A program made the translations under genes and the position numbers. From Evernia prunastri (taxonomy: Eukaryota > Ascomycota > Lecanoromycetes > Lecanorales > Parmeliaceae): a stretch of DNA of 64,000 nucleotides. The DNA lies in NCBI GenBank assembly GCA_003184365.1, contig NKYR01000026.1:186001-250000 (forward strand). The letters run 5' to 3'. The notes below the pieces were generated by a model. The model worked only from the letters and a program-made list of their open reading frames with translations. It searched no databases and was not told the DNA's origin. Every line of letters starts with the position of its first letter. The first letter of the stretch is position 1. Below are positions 11,461 through 23,622 of this stretch, one piece after another.

Positions 11461-14400
11461 ATGCCTAAATTTGTACCAAGGCAGCGGAAGCACAAAGTAA
11501 GGAAGAGGCTAGAGCAAGATGGTGGCAATGTGGGTGTCCAAGCTGCCAATGATAGCAATGTAATGGAAATTCTTCCTACAACTATCCGAGAAAAGGAACA
11601 GAAAAGGAAGGACCTGAAAAATGAACTACGAGCGCAACAGCCAAAGCTTTCTGGCAAGAAGCAGAAAAGACTTGATAAATACATCGTACGTTTGTTGCTC
11701 TTTGAGAAAGCCTAAAACTAACCCGGCACATCAGGACAAGAAATTGCGAAAGGAAGAGAATCTCGACCTAATCAGGAAGCTGGCAAACACAAAAGTCGAC
11801 ACTTCCTTGTTGCGCAGCTCTCGGAGTTTGGGTGGGAAGACAGCTAAGCGCGAGATTCATTCGCGAGCCTTGAAAGAGAGCGAAGTGGGCCTTAACGTCT
11901 TGAAGAATCGTGATTTTCTGTCCGAAGATCAGGATGATGAAAGCGGGGGCTCTGAGGTATCCGATGATCTGGAACCTACCCCAACTCATCACTCCACATC
12001 CGAAGCTGCAGCGAAACCAGCATTTGGCAGTGGTCTGAAACGACCGTTGGCAAACGGTGTCGATGGCAATCCTGTCATCAAAAAGCGCAAGCGTTCAAAT
12101 AAGGCCAAACCTCTCTCCAGTCTAGCATCCGACCTTCCTTGGGAGGGCTTTAGCTCAGATAATGATTCGGATGCGTCTTCTCCCAGTTTGCCCTCTCCCG
12201 CAGCGTCCGTAGGGTCGCAGACGGATTTGGAAGAGGAAGTATCTGCAGATTCTGACGAGTTACCAAGGACCAGTGACTCTGAAGTCTATACTGAGGAAAG
12301 TGAAAATGACGACTACGACCCTGAGGAGCGCAAAGAACGCTCTTCTGCATTTAAAGCGTGGGCTACAAGTCAAGTCAATGAAGCTTTGGGCTTCAAGCCT
12401 ACCGCGGACGATCTAGCTGCGCTCCAGAATGGCCATCCCGCAGATCAGCCAACTCATGTCCCCAGGGTACCGGAGCAGGACCCTTTACCACCAGAATTAG
12501 AGGTGAGAAGCAGTGCGCCAGAGCGCAAAGCATTTAGCGTGAAGGTAGAACGGCAACCTGACGTTCAAGAAGCTCGTTTGGGTTTGCCTGTCGTCGGAGA
12601 GGAGCAGAAGATTATGGAAGCCATATACAACAACCCCACGGTCGTCATTTGGGGGGCAACAGGTTCTGGAAAAACTACTCAAGTGCCTCAATTTCTGTAT
12701 GAAGCTGGCTTTGGCAGCCCTGACAGTCCAAATCCTGGAATGATAGGTGTAACCCAACCTCGGAGGGTAGCCGCTGTTAGTATGGCTCAACGAGTTGGTA
12801 ACGAGCTTGGTGGAGTCGGAGAGAAGGTTTCCTATCAAATTCGCTTCGATAGCTCGATCAGCAGTAAGACGGCTATCAAGTTCATGACTGATGGTATCCT
12901 GATCCGAGAGATCGCAAATGACTTTGCTCTGCTCAAATACTCTGTCATCATCATTGACGAAGCACACGAACGCAGCGCTAATACTGATATCCTGATTGGC
13001 ATGGTGAGTAGGATCGTTGATCTACGGGCTACAATGAGCAGGGAGGACGGAAACATCAAGCCTTTGAAGCTCGTTATCATGTCTGCTACTTTGCGAATCA
13101 CAGACTTCTTGGAAAATCCAAATCTTTTCCGCAACGGCACTCCTCCCTTGATACAAGCCGAAGGACGACAATACCCTGTTACTACTCATTTTGCGCGTAG
13201 GACGCAGAGAGACTATCTCGAAGAAGCGTTTAACAAAGTACATAAAGGTCACTTGAAACTTCCGCCAGGGGGGATTCTGGTTTTCCTAACGGGTCAGAAT
13301 GAAATAACTGCCCTGGCCAAGCGACTCAACGAGGCCCTCGCAAACTCACAGGGAGGCCCATCTAATGGCCACAAAGTACGGATTTCAGCAAGTGAAGCGC
13401 CTCTCGAGACGGAAGATCTCGAGCTCGGAAACGACGTTCCTGGGATTGATGATATCAACGATAGTCAAGGAAGCGATGGAGATCCATTTGATAATGAGGA
13501 CGATCAAGATTTCGAAGTCGAAGACTCCACACCAGCATCCTCAAAGGTCCATATCCTACCCCTATACTCTCAGCTACAGACGAAAGATCAGCTTCGTGTC
13601 TTCGAACAACCGCCCGAAAACTCTCGAATGATCGTATTAGCGACTAATGTGGCAGAAACGAGTTTAACTATTCCCGGAATACGCTATGTCTTTGATTGCG
13701 GTCGAGCGAAGGAGAAGAAGTACGATCGCTTGACTGGCGTACAAAGTTTTGAAATTGGTTGGATCAGCAAAGCGAGTGCCAGTCAGCGTGCAGGGCGCGC
13801 GGGAAGAACAGGGCCTGGACATTGCTACAGACTCTATTCTTCGGCCGTCTATGAGCGAGATTTCGAAGAGCATGCACAGCCCGAGATACTGCGAATGCCA
13901 GTCGAGGGTGTGGTGCTGCAGCTAAAGAGCATGGACTTGCAGAATGTCGTAAACTTCCCATTCCCAACACCTCCAGATCGACAGAGCCTTGCAAAAGCTG
14001 AAAACCTGCTTACTTACCTGGGAGCTGTCTCGAGTGAAGGCAAGATCACATCTGTCGGCCGCGAGCTATCCAATTATCCACTTTCACCACGCTTCTCCAA
14101 GATGCTTGCAATCGGCCACCAGCATAGTTGCATGCCCTACACTGTAGCCCTCGTTGCAGCGCTGGCAAGCGTTGAACTTTTCATTCCTGAGAATCAGCTC
14201 AATCTTCATTCACCCACTCAGCGAGACTTCTACACCATCGAAGACCGTCAAGCAGAGGAAGCCCGAACTCAGCTCAAGAGTTCTTACAACCACGCCCACT
14301 ACCTCCTCAGCAGGCACTCCTCAACTTCTGATGCACTAAAGGGACTTACCGCCCTCTGTGCTTACGCACATGCTCTCTCGAAAGACGAGTTTTGTAGCGA

Positions 14401-15091
14401 TATGTTTCTTTCCCCCAAAGCCCTTAGCGAAGCCAGCAACCTCTGCTCCCAACTCATGAACATTGTCCGCAACAACAACCCCGCGCTTCTTGCGACCAAC
14501 ATTTCTCTCAAGCTCCCATCCCCATCAAAGACCCAAGTTGCAGCTCTGCAGCAATTTACCGCCGCAGCATTCATCGATCAGATCGCCATCATCGCCTCCG
14601 CATCACCTTCACCACCTGAGCTCCCTCGCAAACCGACTCGAGCCATCGATGTGCCTTATCTCCCACTATTTCCAATCAACACGAAACGCAGAGCCGATAC
14701 CGACATCGTCGACATAGCCGTCTTCATACATCCCTCATCTGTCCTCGCCCACCTCCCAACAAAAGATCTGCCTACTTACATCGTCTACAGCTATCTCCAG
14801 CGCGGCACAGCCGCCACTATCGAGGGAGGTCAGAAGCCAAGGACGCGGATGCATGCCCTTACCGCGGTGACAGCGAAGCAGATTGCGGGATTGGCTAAGG
14901 GAACACCATTGTTGGCCTATGGCAAGCCGATTGGGAAGATCGATGAGGGTGATAGCAAGACGAGAACGTGCTGGGTGGTACCTTCGCTTGTCGGCGAGAA
15001 GGGAAGTATGGGGTGGCCGTTGCCGGCGCAGAAGGTGGTCCAGAAAAGAGATGGAAAGGGGGAGTGGGTCGTTGAGAAGGTGATTGGATGA
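11461..15091 (+). CDS. ECM16: DEAH-box RNA helicase Ecm16/Dhr1 (DHX37 family)
   Basis: Exons 11461-11685 and 11735-15091 give 1193 residues; the 49-nt intron has GTACGT, an AACTAACCC branch site and TCAG. The N-terminus is basic (MPKFVPRQRKHKVRKR) followed by an acidic low-complexity region. Helicase motifs in order: GATGSGKT (about residues 382-389), DEAH (483-486), MSAT, ATNVAETSLTIPGI and QRAGRAGRTGPG, then the helicase-associated and OB-fold regions. An acidic insert sits between the two RecA domains, as in Dhr1. Known role: release of U3 snoRNA during maturation of the small ribosomal subunit in the nucleolus. The KLSGKKQKRLDKYI segment matches the family N-terminus. No break seen. Confidence 0.9.
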
Positions 15092-15277
15092 TTCCAGAGT
15101 CTTTCAAGCCAAGGGATGTCAAATATTTATGGTACATACCGCCTTCGCTCTTGGATAGGTATGAGTACAATGTACGCTAAATGATCCAAAAACACAAGCT
15201 TTCTCTTCGTACGATACCCATGTCTCATTTCCAAAATCATCATTACCCGTGCCCTGGACCAAAAATTTCAATCCGCG

Positions 15278-16099
15278 TCACAACTTGTGACGCTTCTCCC
15301 CACTCGCAATTTTGCGAAATTCTTCTTGAGGGATCCCAGCAGTGAAACACTCCAATCCCCCAAAAACCTCTGCGACGTTCTGCAAATCCAATGTCTGGCG
15401 CTCCGGTTTCCGAATCAGCGCTTTCACCTTCACCAAGCTCTCGCTGTTAAGATGATTTCCAAGGCGCTCATGCACCTCCTTCACAACCTCGGCGAGGAAC
15501 TTGTCATGCTCATCCTTGCCCGTGTCAAAGATTTTATTGACAAAACCCGTCTGTAACAATTCCTCCGATGTGATACGCTTGCTCATGATCAGCGCCTCAT
15601 TCGCTTTGCTAATGCCCAAGCGCCGCACAAACGCATGGCTGGCCCCACCTTCGGCCACCAGTCCGAGCGAAGTAAAGGGCGTGAGCAGGAACGTGTGCGG
15701 CGTGCAGTAGATGAAATCCGAATGCGCGACCAGCGCCGCGGAGAGCCCTATGACCGGCCCATTGAGCGCCGTGACGAGGATTTTCGGATGGGTGTAGAAC
15801 GCATTGGCGACATCGAGGTTGTTGGAGACGAAATTGCGCAAATTCTCGCGGCGGACGTCGGCGTGCTCGGAAAAGGCCCGGCTGACGGAGACGTCGGCGC
15901 CAGCGGAGAAGTAGCGGCCTGTGCCGGTCAGGATGGTGATGAAGATGTCGTCGCGCTGGGCGACCTCGCGCATCAGCACTGCGAGGCGGTAGTAGAGATC
16001 TTGGGTCAGAGCGCCGAGTTTGCCGGGGATGTTGATCCTGATGTAGGCGATCTTGCCTTCGGTGTGCAGGGTGATGCCGGGGTCTGATGGGGTAGGCAT
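15278..16099 (-). CDS. ECI1: Delta3,delta2-enoyl-CoA isomerase (crotonase fold), peroxisomal
   Basis: Single-exon gene of 273 residues. The crotonase fold is visible: oxyanion-hole segment FSAGAD (about 64-69), ALNGPVIGLSAAL (111-123) and LGLVAEGGAS with Glu150, the acid/base residue position of Eci1-type isomerases. The C-terminus HKL is a variant of the peroxisomal PTS1 signal. Known role of the family: shifting double bonds so that unsaturated fatty acids can enter beta-oxidation. The enzyme lacks a mitochondrial leader, which agrees with peroxisomal location. An enoyl-CoA hydratase with another substrate remains possible. The gene is convergent with Ecm16, with only about 190 bp between stops. 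Confidence 0.83.
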   Translation of the reverse strand: MPTPSDPGITLHTEGKIAYIRINIPGKLGALTQDLYYRLAVLMREVAQRDDIFITILTGTGRYFSAGADVSVSRAFSEHADVRRENLRNFVSNNLDVANAFYTHPKILVTALNGPVIGLSAALVAHSDFIYCTPHTFLLTPFTSLGLVAEGGASHAFVRRLGISKANEALIMSKRITSEELLQTGFVNKIFDTGKDEHDKFLAEVVKEVHERLGNHLNSESLVKVKALIRKPERQTLDLQNVAEVFGGLECFTAGIPQEEFRKIASGEKRHKL

Positions 16100-16405
16100 A
16101 GCTGTTTTTGATGGGAGGTGGCCGGCGCCGGGGTGGATGTTAGGAATTTGGGCACCAGATTCCCGTTTTCATTTGTCACGGTGGAAGTGGCAGAAGCCTG
16201 GAGAGGAATGGGCAAGCCTTCCCGCTCATCACAGTGACCGCTGTGGAGGCGAGTAATGAAGCATGCGGGGTATGTCGTCCTTGAGAAATCTGGAGATGAC
16301 CTTTGCCGAGGTCCAGCCGTCAGGCTTGGCAAGACAGCATCGTCTTGCGTGGTTATTTTCCACTAATCTCTAGAATTCGAAAATCCTTCTTGATCATCCA
16401 GCACG
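16100..16405. other. Intergenic region between divergent Eci1 and Pet100 genes
   Basis: Short bidirectional upstream region. I see no other feature in it. Confidence 0.45.
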
Positions 16406-16940
16406 ATGGCTATAAGATACATACAGCGGTGTCTGCAAGCCGCAAAAGTCCCAAGCTGGCGACTTCCCCCAACTCTCGCAACCCACAACTCTGGCGGCGC
16501 CAATCTAGAGGTCTTCAAAGTACGCTCATTACCTCCCCAAACGATCATGCATCTGACCCGTACTTACCCCATCCCCACAGTTCGGCATGTACATCATGTT
16601 CCCGATAGGCTGGATGTACTACTTCGGCGTAAACCTGGACACGCGTTTCACGGTGCCCGACTTCTGGCCCGCGCCGGAAACGACTCACAAGATACCCTTT
16701 GAGAGGGAGGAACTGAAAGAGCTGTCGGAGAAGTTGAAGGCGGAGAGGTTGGAGAAGAGGAGGAGGAGGTTGGAGAGGGAGAAACAGTCGGGGACGGGGG
16801 AGGGGGAGAGCGGTGGGGAGGGGTCCCAGAGCGGGGAGCAGGTGGCGGTCGTGGAGGAGAGGACGCTGGTTGCGGAGTCGAGTGGGACTTTTGGGGTGGG
16901 TTCTATTGAGAGGTGGGCGAGAGGGAAACGGAAGGACTGA
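16406..16940 (+). CDS. PET100: Cytochrome c oxidase assembly factor Pet100
   Basis: Exons 16406-16519 and 16581-16940 give 157 residues (61-nt intron, GTACGC...CACAG). The core GGANLEVFK joined to FGMYIMFPIGWMYYFGVNLD and FTVPDFWPAPETTHKIPFE is characteristic of Pet100, a small inner-membrane protein needed for assembly of respiratory complex IV. The membrane segment is YIMFPIGWMYYFGV. The rest is a charged Lys/Arg/Glu-rich helix and a less conserved tail. The ATG used lies about 28 residues before the conserved core; the extra residues are rich in Arg and Ser and may form a mitochondrial presequence. Confidence 0.82.
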
Positions 16941-17269
16941 GTGTGCATGGAGGTCAGGAGAGGAAAATGAGGTGCTTTATTTGGGATTTTGATGGCATTG
17001 CACACGGCGTTGATTGGTTCGACGTATGATACACCTCGCCCCTGCTGCAGAGCTAGAGCACCTTGTAGGCATATCGCAGAAGATGTGTTCCTGATGGCTG
17101 GAAGTTTCGAGAAATAGCCGCCTACTGCAAGTACTCTTGGGGAGATACTGAATCTCCTCCATTTCATCATGATGCCAAAGGTCCCAATATTGTTGGCTTT
17201 TCTTGCATCAAACTCCTCAACGCCGGACTCCTCCGTTCTGACTTCCAATGATCCAAGCATCTGTCAATG
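16941..17269. other. Intergenic region between convergent genes
   Basis: Space between the stops of Pet100 (plus) and Cwc21 (minus). It should contain both 3' untranslated regions. No gene seen. Confidence 0.4.
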
Positions 17270-17860
17270 TCACCTATCGGGCTCGTTCTCGCCTAAACCG
17301 TTCCTCAGTCTCTCCTCCTGTTTCTTCCAATGCGAGCCTTCTTCATAAGTCGCGCTTATACCCAGCGCTTTCCTCAGCTTCTCACTTTCTTCAATCTTCG
17401 CCTGTGCCAGCTCATGTACTTGATGAGGCTTGAATTGCCCTTTACGATCTGATTTCGAATGAGTTGCGGGTGAGGAGGTGAGTTTCTGTCGTAGGGCGGA
17501 GGTCTGGAGCTCGATTTCGTCTTCGTCAACTCTGTAACGGAAAATCACGGTTAGTTGATGCTCCCTAACGGTAGCGATATGACGACGCCAAAGCGCTGGT
17601 AGGTACAGAAGGAGAATGTCAATTGTCTACCCTTCATCCTCAAGCTTATCTCTTAGATCAAACACCTTGACTTCCACTTCGCGCAGTCTATCATGATCCA
17701 ATATCTCTTTATCAGGCTTGCGCTGCCGGTGCTTCAGCAAATCGTAGTCCTTTGGATATGGCGCAACATTATCGCGGGGTTTGAGATGGGAGAGGTTGCG
17801 TTGGACGTAGCCTGATGTACCAGAGCCTCTTGGAGTTGTAAGGCCGACGTTGGAGGACAT
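17270..17860 (-). CDS. CWC21: Pre-mRNA splicing factor Cwc21 (SRm300-type cwf21 domain)
   Basis: Exons 17860-17631 and 17531-17270 on the minus strand give 163 residues; the 99-nt intron has a CAACTAACC branch site and joins EDEG to VDEDE. The N-terminus MSSNVGLTTPRGSGTSGYVQ is the invariant start of Cwc21, followed by the cwf21 domain ILDHDRLREVEVKVFDLRDK. A second conserved block is KPHQVHELAQAKIEESEKLRKALGI. Known role: spliceosomal protein that contacts Prp8 near the catalytic core. The gene is divergent from Cdc123, with about 235 bp between the starts. Confidence 0.9.
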
Positions 17861-18095
17861 GTTGAGGATCTCACAGCTAAGTGGTATAGAGGGGAAGTGC
17901 AGCGTTAAGCAGTCGAGATTCAGATCTTGGGAGAAAGGACCCTGACAGGCTTGGCGCTGTCATAGCGGGAGATCGACAGAGCTAATATCGTGGGCGGCGT
18001 TTTGACTTTTGACTTTTACTTTTGAGTGAATTGAGCATTCAAGAATCAAAGATACATTCGACGATTCTAGAACTATCGTAATATATATCTCCGCC

Positions 18096-19422
18096 ATGCC
18101 TATTGCAAATGTAGATCTATTGGAAAGGTCCTCCTCTCCAGAGCCAGCGAATGAACCTGTAATGGAGTTACCCTTCCCTTTACTTACCAAATCACACATC
18201 CTTAATTGTTCGTACCACTCATGGTATCCAAGGTATAGACTCAGACCTGCTTCAGGTGTCGCCCGCTGACCAAGGCAGATACCGCTCCCAAACCCCCAAA
18301 GCCCGCCTTATCCCCCTCTCTGCCTCGTTCTTGTCTTACCTCCGCGCCGACGGCATCGTTCTTCCTCCAGAAGATTCCTCCTCAACCATTGACTCTGGTA
18401 CAAATGAAGAGGAAGAGGAAGAAGAAGAATTAGCCACGGATCCCTCACAGGCTTGGCTTGATATACACCAGAAGATCAAATCCACCATCTCCGATCTTGA
18501 TGGCTCCGTTATGCCCAAGCTCAATTGGTCTGCTCCTAAGGATGCGATTTGGATATCCGCAACGAACAATATGGCATGTACGACGCCAAACGATGTCTAC
18601 CTTCTGTTGAAGAGCTCCGATTTTATTACCCACGATCTAGAGCAAGTCTTCGATGATTGCGAGGACGAAAGCGAGGACGAGAGTACAACTGGGAGCGAGG
18701 ACGAGGAGAGCCATGTCGACGAACCCCTCTCGAAAATACCATATCACCTGATTCTGCGAAAGACGATACCAGCGTTCAACCCTGCGCTAGAAATTAGGTG
18801 CTTTGCGCGTTCGAGACATCTGCTCTGCATGTGCCAACGGGATCTCAACCATTTCGACTTTCTGCCGCGCTTAATACCGAAGCTACGCTCTTTGATCCAA
18901 GATTTCTTTGACAAATTTTTGAAAAAGAGTTTCCCGGACGAGAACCTCGTGTTTGACGTTTACATCCCACCGCCACACGATCGAGTCTGGCTGATCGATG
19001 TCAACCCATGGGCTCCACGCACAGATCCTTTACTATTTTCGTGGATGGAAATTCTCAATATGAGGGGCGAAGAGCAGGACGGCCCAGATAGGTCACAAGA
19101 CGGCGTCGTCAGACTTTCGCTTACTGATTATGGTTCCATGAATCCTGGGTCAGGGCTAAATCACATAGAAGAGGAGGAGGAAGATGAGGAGGAAGATGAG
19201 GAAGATGAGGAAGAGAACGTCTTCACGCCGGAGTTTCGCCTGGTCAATCGGGACGATCCAGAAGCGTATAACTTCAACACACCTCAATACAGTGCACACA
19301 AGCTGCCAAAGGACGTAGTAGACGCAAGTACGGACGGGGAAGCTGGATTGAGGGAGTTCATGGGAACATGGAGAGAGATTGTTGCGAGACAGGAGAGAGA
19401 AGATCAAGAGGAAAATGATTAG
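18096..19422 (+). CDS. CDC123: Translation initiation factor eIF2 assembly protein Cdc123 (D123 family)
   Basis: Exons 18096-18232 and 18279-19422 give 426 residues (46-nt intron). The start ILNCSYHSWYPR-YRSQTPKARLIPL, then WISATNNMACTTPNDVYLLLKSSDF, HLILRKTIPAFNPALEIRCFAR and the ATP-grasp-like LIDVNPWAPRTDPLLFSW are hallmarks of D123 proteins. Known role: ATP-dependent assembly of the eIF2 heterotrimer, needed for translation and cell-cycle entry. Three acidic low-complexity inserts occur, with runs of Glu/Asp near residues 85-95, 180-200 and 345-360. These inflate the length compared with yeast (360 residues). Confidence 0.9.
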
Positions 19423-19803
19423 TGGATAGTCGTGATAGTGAATGGAATATAGCATAGTATTTTAGTCTGCTTTGAAACATTTCGCAGTCAGTTAAGCCAT
19501 TGGATAAACGAAAAATGACATGCTGTAGGGCATCAGGACTTGTGGGTCGAATTTTGAACCTCTTAAGCTTGGAGGCTCATATTCTCCTCTAATGATTTCA
19601 GGTATAGTAGGAATAGCATTCGATGTTTCATCTGCTCAGATTGTTGGTTTGGTTGTGAGACCAGCACTAGCGCGGAATTTGGAAACATCTTCGTATCCTC
19701 GATGTCTCCTCTCCTCGAACATCAAGCCTGTCCAATCACATTTTGACCACGGTACGCAGTGTAATGGCAGAGTGGAGTGATTGCTTGGTAGTCGCATCGG
19801 AGT
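19423..19803. other. Intergenic region upstream of Gpi13 gene
   Basis: Contains the 3' end of the Cdc123 transcript and the upstream region of the next co-directional gene. No further feature recognised. Confidence 0.4.
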
Positions 19804-22800
19804 ATGGCGCGAACAAGCTCTGTCCACAGAGAGCCCGTCTTTACTCCGATAGCACAGAATCGCCCAGCTACTGCCTCACCAGAGTACAAGGACGTCACGA
19901 GTCAATACAATGATAGCAAAGATCGGGGAGAGTCTGATCTAGATATTCAGGCAATAAACAGGAGGAAGGAGATCCAGTTCAAAGCTTCCCATTTTCTGCT
20001 AATAGGCTTTTTCCTGTGGATATTGTATGTTCTTTCCAGCGCATGGGTTGGTCTCTTCTAACATTTCTAGTCTACTCCATGCCATTGGAATCTACTTTTT
20101 CACGAAAGGCTTCCTCCTTACACGTCTCGTGCTTGACTACAAATCAGAATGCGCCGCCCCTCCGCTCGATCTTGGGAATCGAAGTCCAAGAACATATCTA
20201 GATGGATGCTGGCATCCGAAGACCTTTGACAAGGCGGTAATAATAATCATCGATGCTCTACGCTACGACTTTACTGTTCCATTCTCTGGAGCACCACACC
20301 ACTTCCATAATGCTCTTACAGTTTTGGACGAGACAGCAAGACAAAGCCCTGAGGATGCCTTCCTCCTACCGTTCATAGCGGATCCTCCGACTTCGACACT
20401 TCAGAGATTGAAAGGCTTGACAACAGGCACTCTCCCTACATTCATCGATATAGGGTCCAACTTCGCTGGAACGGCTATAGAGGAGGACAATTTGCTTGGG
20501 CAGCTGCGGAGCGCAGGCAAGACGTTGGTTCATTTAGGTGATGATACCTGGCACTCGCTATTTCCAGGATACTTCGATGCCAATCTAACGCACGCGTACG
20601 ATTCGTTCAATGTTTGGGATCTGTACACCGTCGACAACGGGGTGACTGAGCATCTAATACCTCTGTTGAGCCCTGAAAATACTGGAAAGTGGGACGTGCT
20701 GTTTGGTCATTATCTTGGTGTCGACCATGCCGGACATCGATATGGCCCCGATCATCCAGCGACGAACTCTAAATTGAGAGAAATGGACGAGGTTCTGAGA
20801 AAGATCATTGCTCTCGTGGACGACGAGACCTTGCTGGTGGTGATGGGTGATCACGGCATGGATGTCAAGGGGGACCATGGTGGAGAATCTGATGAAGAGG
20901 TAGAAGCGGCACTCTGGATGTACTCGAAAAAAGGCATCTTTGGTAGGGGCCACAATGGGAAGATGGAACCACCCGTTACTGCGAAAGAGCGTCCTGTTGG
21001 ACAGATCGACCTCGTGCCAACACTCTCTTTACTCCTAGGCATGCCAGTACCTTTCAATAACCTTGGATCGCCCATTGCTGAGGCTTTTGTCGGCCCGGGA
21101 ACGCCTGATTGGCAAAATTTAACATACGTGAACGCACTAACAGGTGCTCAGATTAGCAGGTATCAGCATGAGTACTCCCGCTCCAGAGGGTTGGCAGAAG
21201 GTATCTTCGCTTTACCCCAACGTTATTTGGCGGACGGACTCCAATCTTGGAAAGACGCCGTTCAGCATAACGAAAGAGGTGACTCTTACGTTAGCGCCTT
21301 TGAAAGATTCTCCCAATACCAGCAAGAGACTTTACGCATATGTCGAAGTCTTTGGGCTACGTTCAATATTCCGAGTATGCTAGAAGGCATATTTATTCTG
21401 GCCAGTGCTGTGGCCATTTTGGCGATTTTCGCACGCTCACCAGGACCATCGACCGCTGAAGTGGTACCAGTTTATTTGTCGCATATGACAGTCCTAGGAG
21501 CTATCAGTGGTGCGAGTGTTTTGCTGGTTGCGACGCTCGTGCCTGGTGCGGTCGCGAAGGATACCTCTCTACTTGGCCTTGCAGCTGGCGGTATCGGCGG
21601 CTTCGGCTGGGTCTTTCTTGAGCTACAGAATGGATTTTCTCATCCTTTCCCGCAGTCATTGTGGGGTTGGCTTGCAGTTGTCTTCACGTTGAGTCAGTCG
21701 ATCGGCTTCGCTTCAAATTCGTACACCATATGGGAAGACGAGATTATGCTTTGCTTTCTTGGCACTTTTGCCTTTGTAGCGTTTGCTTCTTCAATACGCC
21801 AGGAATTCTTCATTGAACGCATCCTTGGCGTCTTCCAAGCCGCCGTATTCCTTGCTTTGAGTCGTTTAGCTTCGCTCTCCAGACTCTGTCGCGAAGAGCA
21901 AATGCCGCACTGTAGGTCCACATACTACGCTTCGACCAACTCCTCTACATCGGCTCCGTGGCAATTGCTCATACCACTCATCACAGCGATCCTGCTGCCC
22001 TTTGTTATCAAGACATACTACCAGGGGACACGGTCTTACCAAGGACCGGCAATACTGTGGGTGGGTTTTGCCTTGAGGATAGGTTTACTCGGATCTGCTA
22101 TCTTCTGGGTTCTTGATGCCGCGGACGACAATGAATGGCTGAACATGAGTCAAGATAGCCTTAAGATGGTAAAGATTGTCCTAGCTCGATTGCTACTCGG
22201 TTCAGCCTTCGTAGTCGGTACCACAACCTTTGTGTATGGGAACCCTTGTATCAGTGTCGAGGTGACACCGGAAGCCAACACCGACACGAGTGATGCCGTA
22301 GTCACAAAGCCAAAGTCGGTAAAAGTATTCGGATATGCCAACGTGCATGGAACGCGGTACTTCCTACTTGTCACTAATTGGCTTTTGGCTATCTTCTTAC
22401 TTCAAAAGCCTATGGGAGGAGGTGCCATTGGCATCCTGGCTGTCCAGATTCTTGCTCTCCTTGAAATCATTGACACCAACGATCTTTCCCGAAGTGCTAT
22501 AGGCCCGGTTGTCTTAGGTCTTCTCGGCAGCTTTCACTTCTTCAAGACAGGCCATCAAGCAACACTCTCAAGTATACAATGGGAATCCGCATTCGTCGCT
22601 CTTCGGATAGTGACCTATCCTTGGTCACCACTGCTGGTCGTGCTTAACACCTTCGGCGCCCAAATACTGACTACCGTGGCGGTTCCCTTGATAGCCTTGT
22701 GGAAGCAGCCTCCAAAGAAGCCAAGGCTGCTTAGTGACGTGGCCAAAGCATTGGCTACTTTGCTTCTATACCACGCCGTCATCAACCTGGCGACTACTGT

Positions 22801-22969
22801 GTGGGCTGGCTGGTTGAGGAGACATCTAATGCTGTATAGAATTTTTAGTCCGCGATTCATGACCGCGGCGGCCGTACTGATAATGGTGGACTTGGTTGGC
22901 ATTTTGGTTTCCATTGGAAGTTTGAGGTGGAATTTTGCAAGCATTGCGGAGGTGTTTGGATGGAGCTGA
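19804..22969 (+). CDS. GPI13: GPI ethanolamine phosphate transferase 3 (Gpi13 / PIG-O)
   Basis: Exons 19804-20024 and 20071-22969 give 1039 residues; the 46-nt intron lies inside the first membrane helix (FFLWI to FLLHAIGIYFF). The lumenal alkaline-phosphatase-like domain shows CWHPKTFDKAVIIIIDALRYDF, LGVDHAGHRYGPDH and MGDHGMDVKGDHGGES, which carry the metal ligands and nucleophile region. More than ten hydrophobic segments follow. Known role: adds phosphoethanolamine to the third mannose of the GPI anchor in the endoplasmic reticulum, the group that later links to protein. The length is typical. Confidence 0.9.
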
Positions 22970-23622
22970 GCTGAGAAGAGTGGTTCTGCTTTTGATGTAT
23001 ACAATATCTTCTGTGCATGACCTCGACAGTACAAATACCCATTCGCTGTATATGCGACCATTGTGAAATGCACCAACATTTCCGCGCAGGCCTTCAACCG
23101 CACGTGAAGCCCGATCTTGATTGTCGGTTCCTGGCCGTAAAGAAGCACTTCTAAATTAAATTTATCTTCTTCGATTACGTCTACGAATTACATATAGCAA
23201 GATATTCTTTGAAAACTTATCGCCGTCTTTATCGCTGAGATCGAGAACATAGAAACCTTTTATTGTATATCGTAACATTAATAATTTTTCTCGTCATTTA
23301 ACACTTATATCGCGCCTTGTGTGATTAAATCATTAAACTTAATAATAGGTCTTACGGAAGGTTCGGTATGGTACCTAAGGTTACAGGTTGTTCAGCGACG
23401 GGGTTCGCACCTCGCCATGCCTTGCCTTGGTCAACCAATCAATCCGTGACTGTATCAGTTTAACGAAGTGAACTCATCTACGCTATCGATGCTGCGCTCA
23501 AGATGACGTGGAAATTGATTATATCTCCACCAAAAGCCAGGACATGCATTCCCGCCTGGATTATAGTGTAGCGCGGATGATGTCCACCTCCTGAAACGTG
23601 CAAGACCATTGGGATCGAATCC
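22970..23622. other. Intergenic region with an AT-rich stretch
   Basis: The centre, about 23143-23345, is clearly richer in A and T than its neighbours, with many TAAT and TTTAT words. I see no ORF or transposon end there. The rest holds the 3' ends of the flanking convergent genes. Confidence 0.45.
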
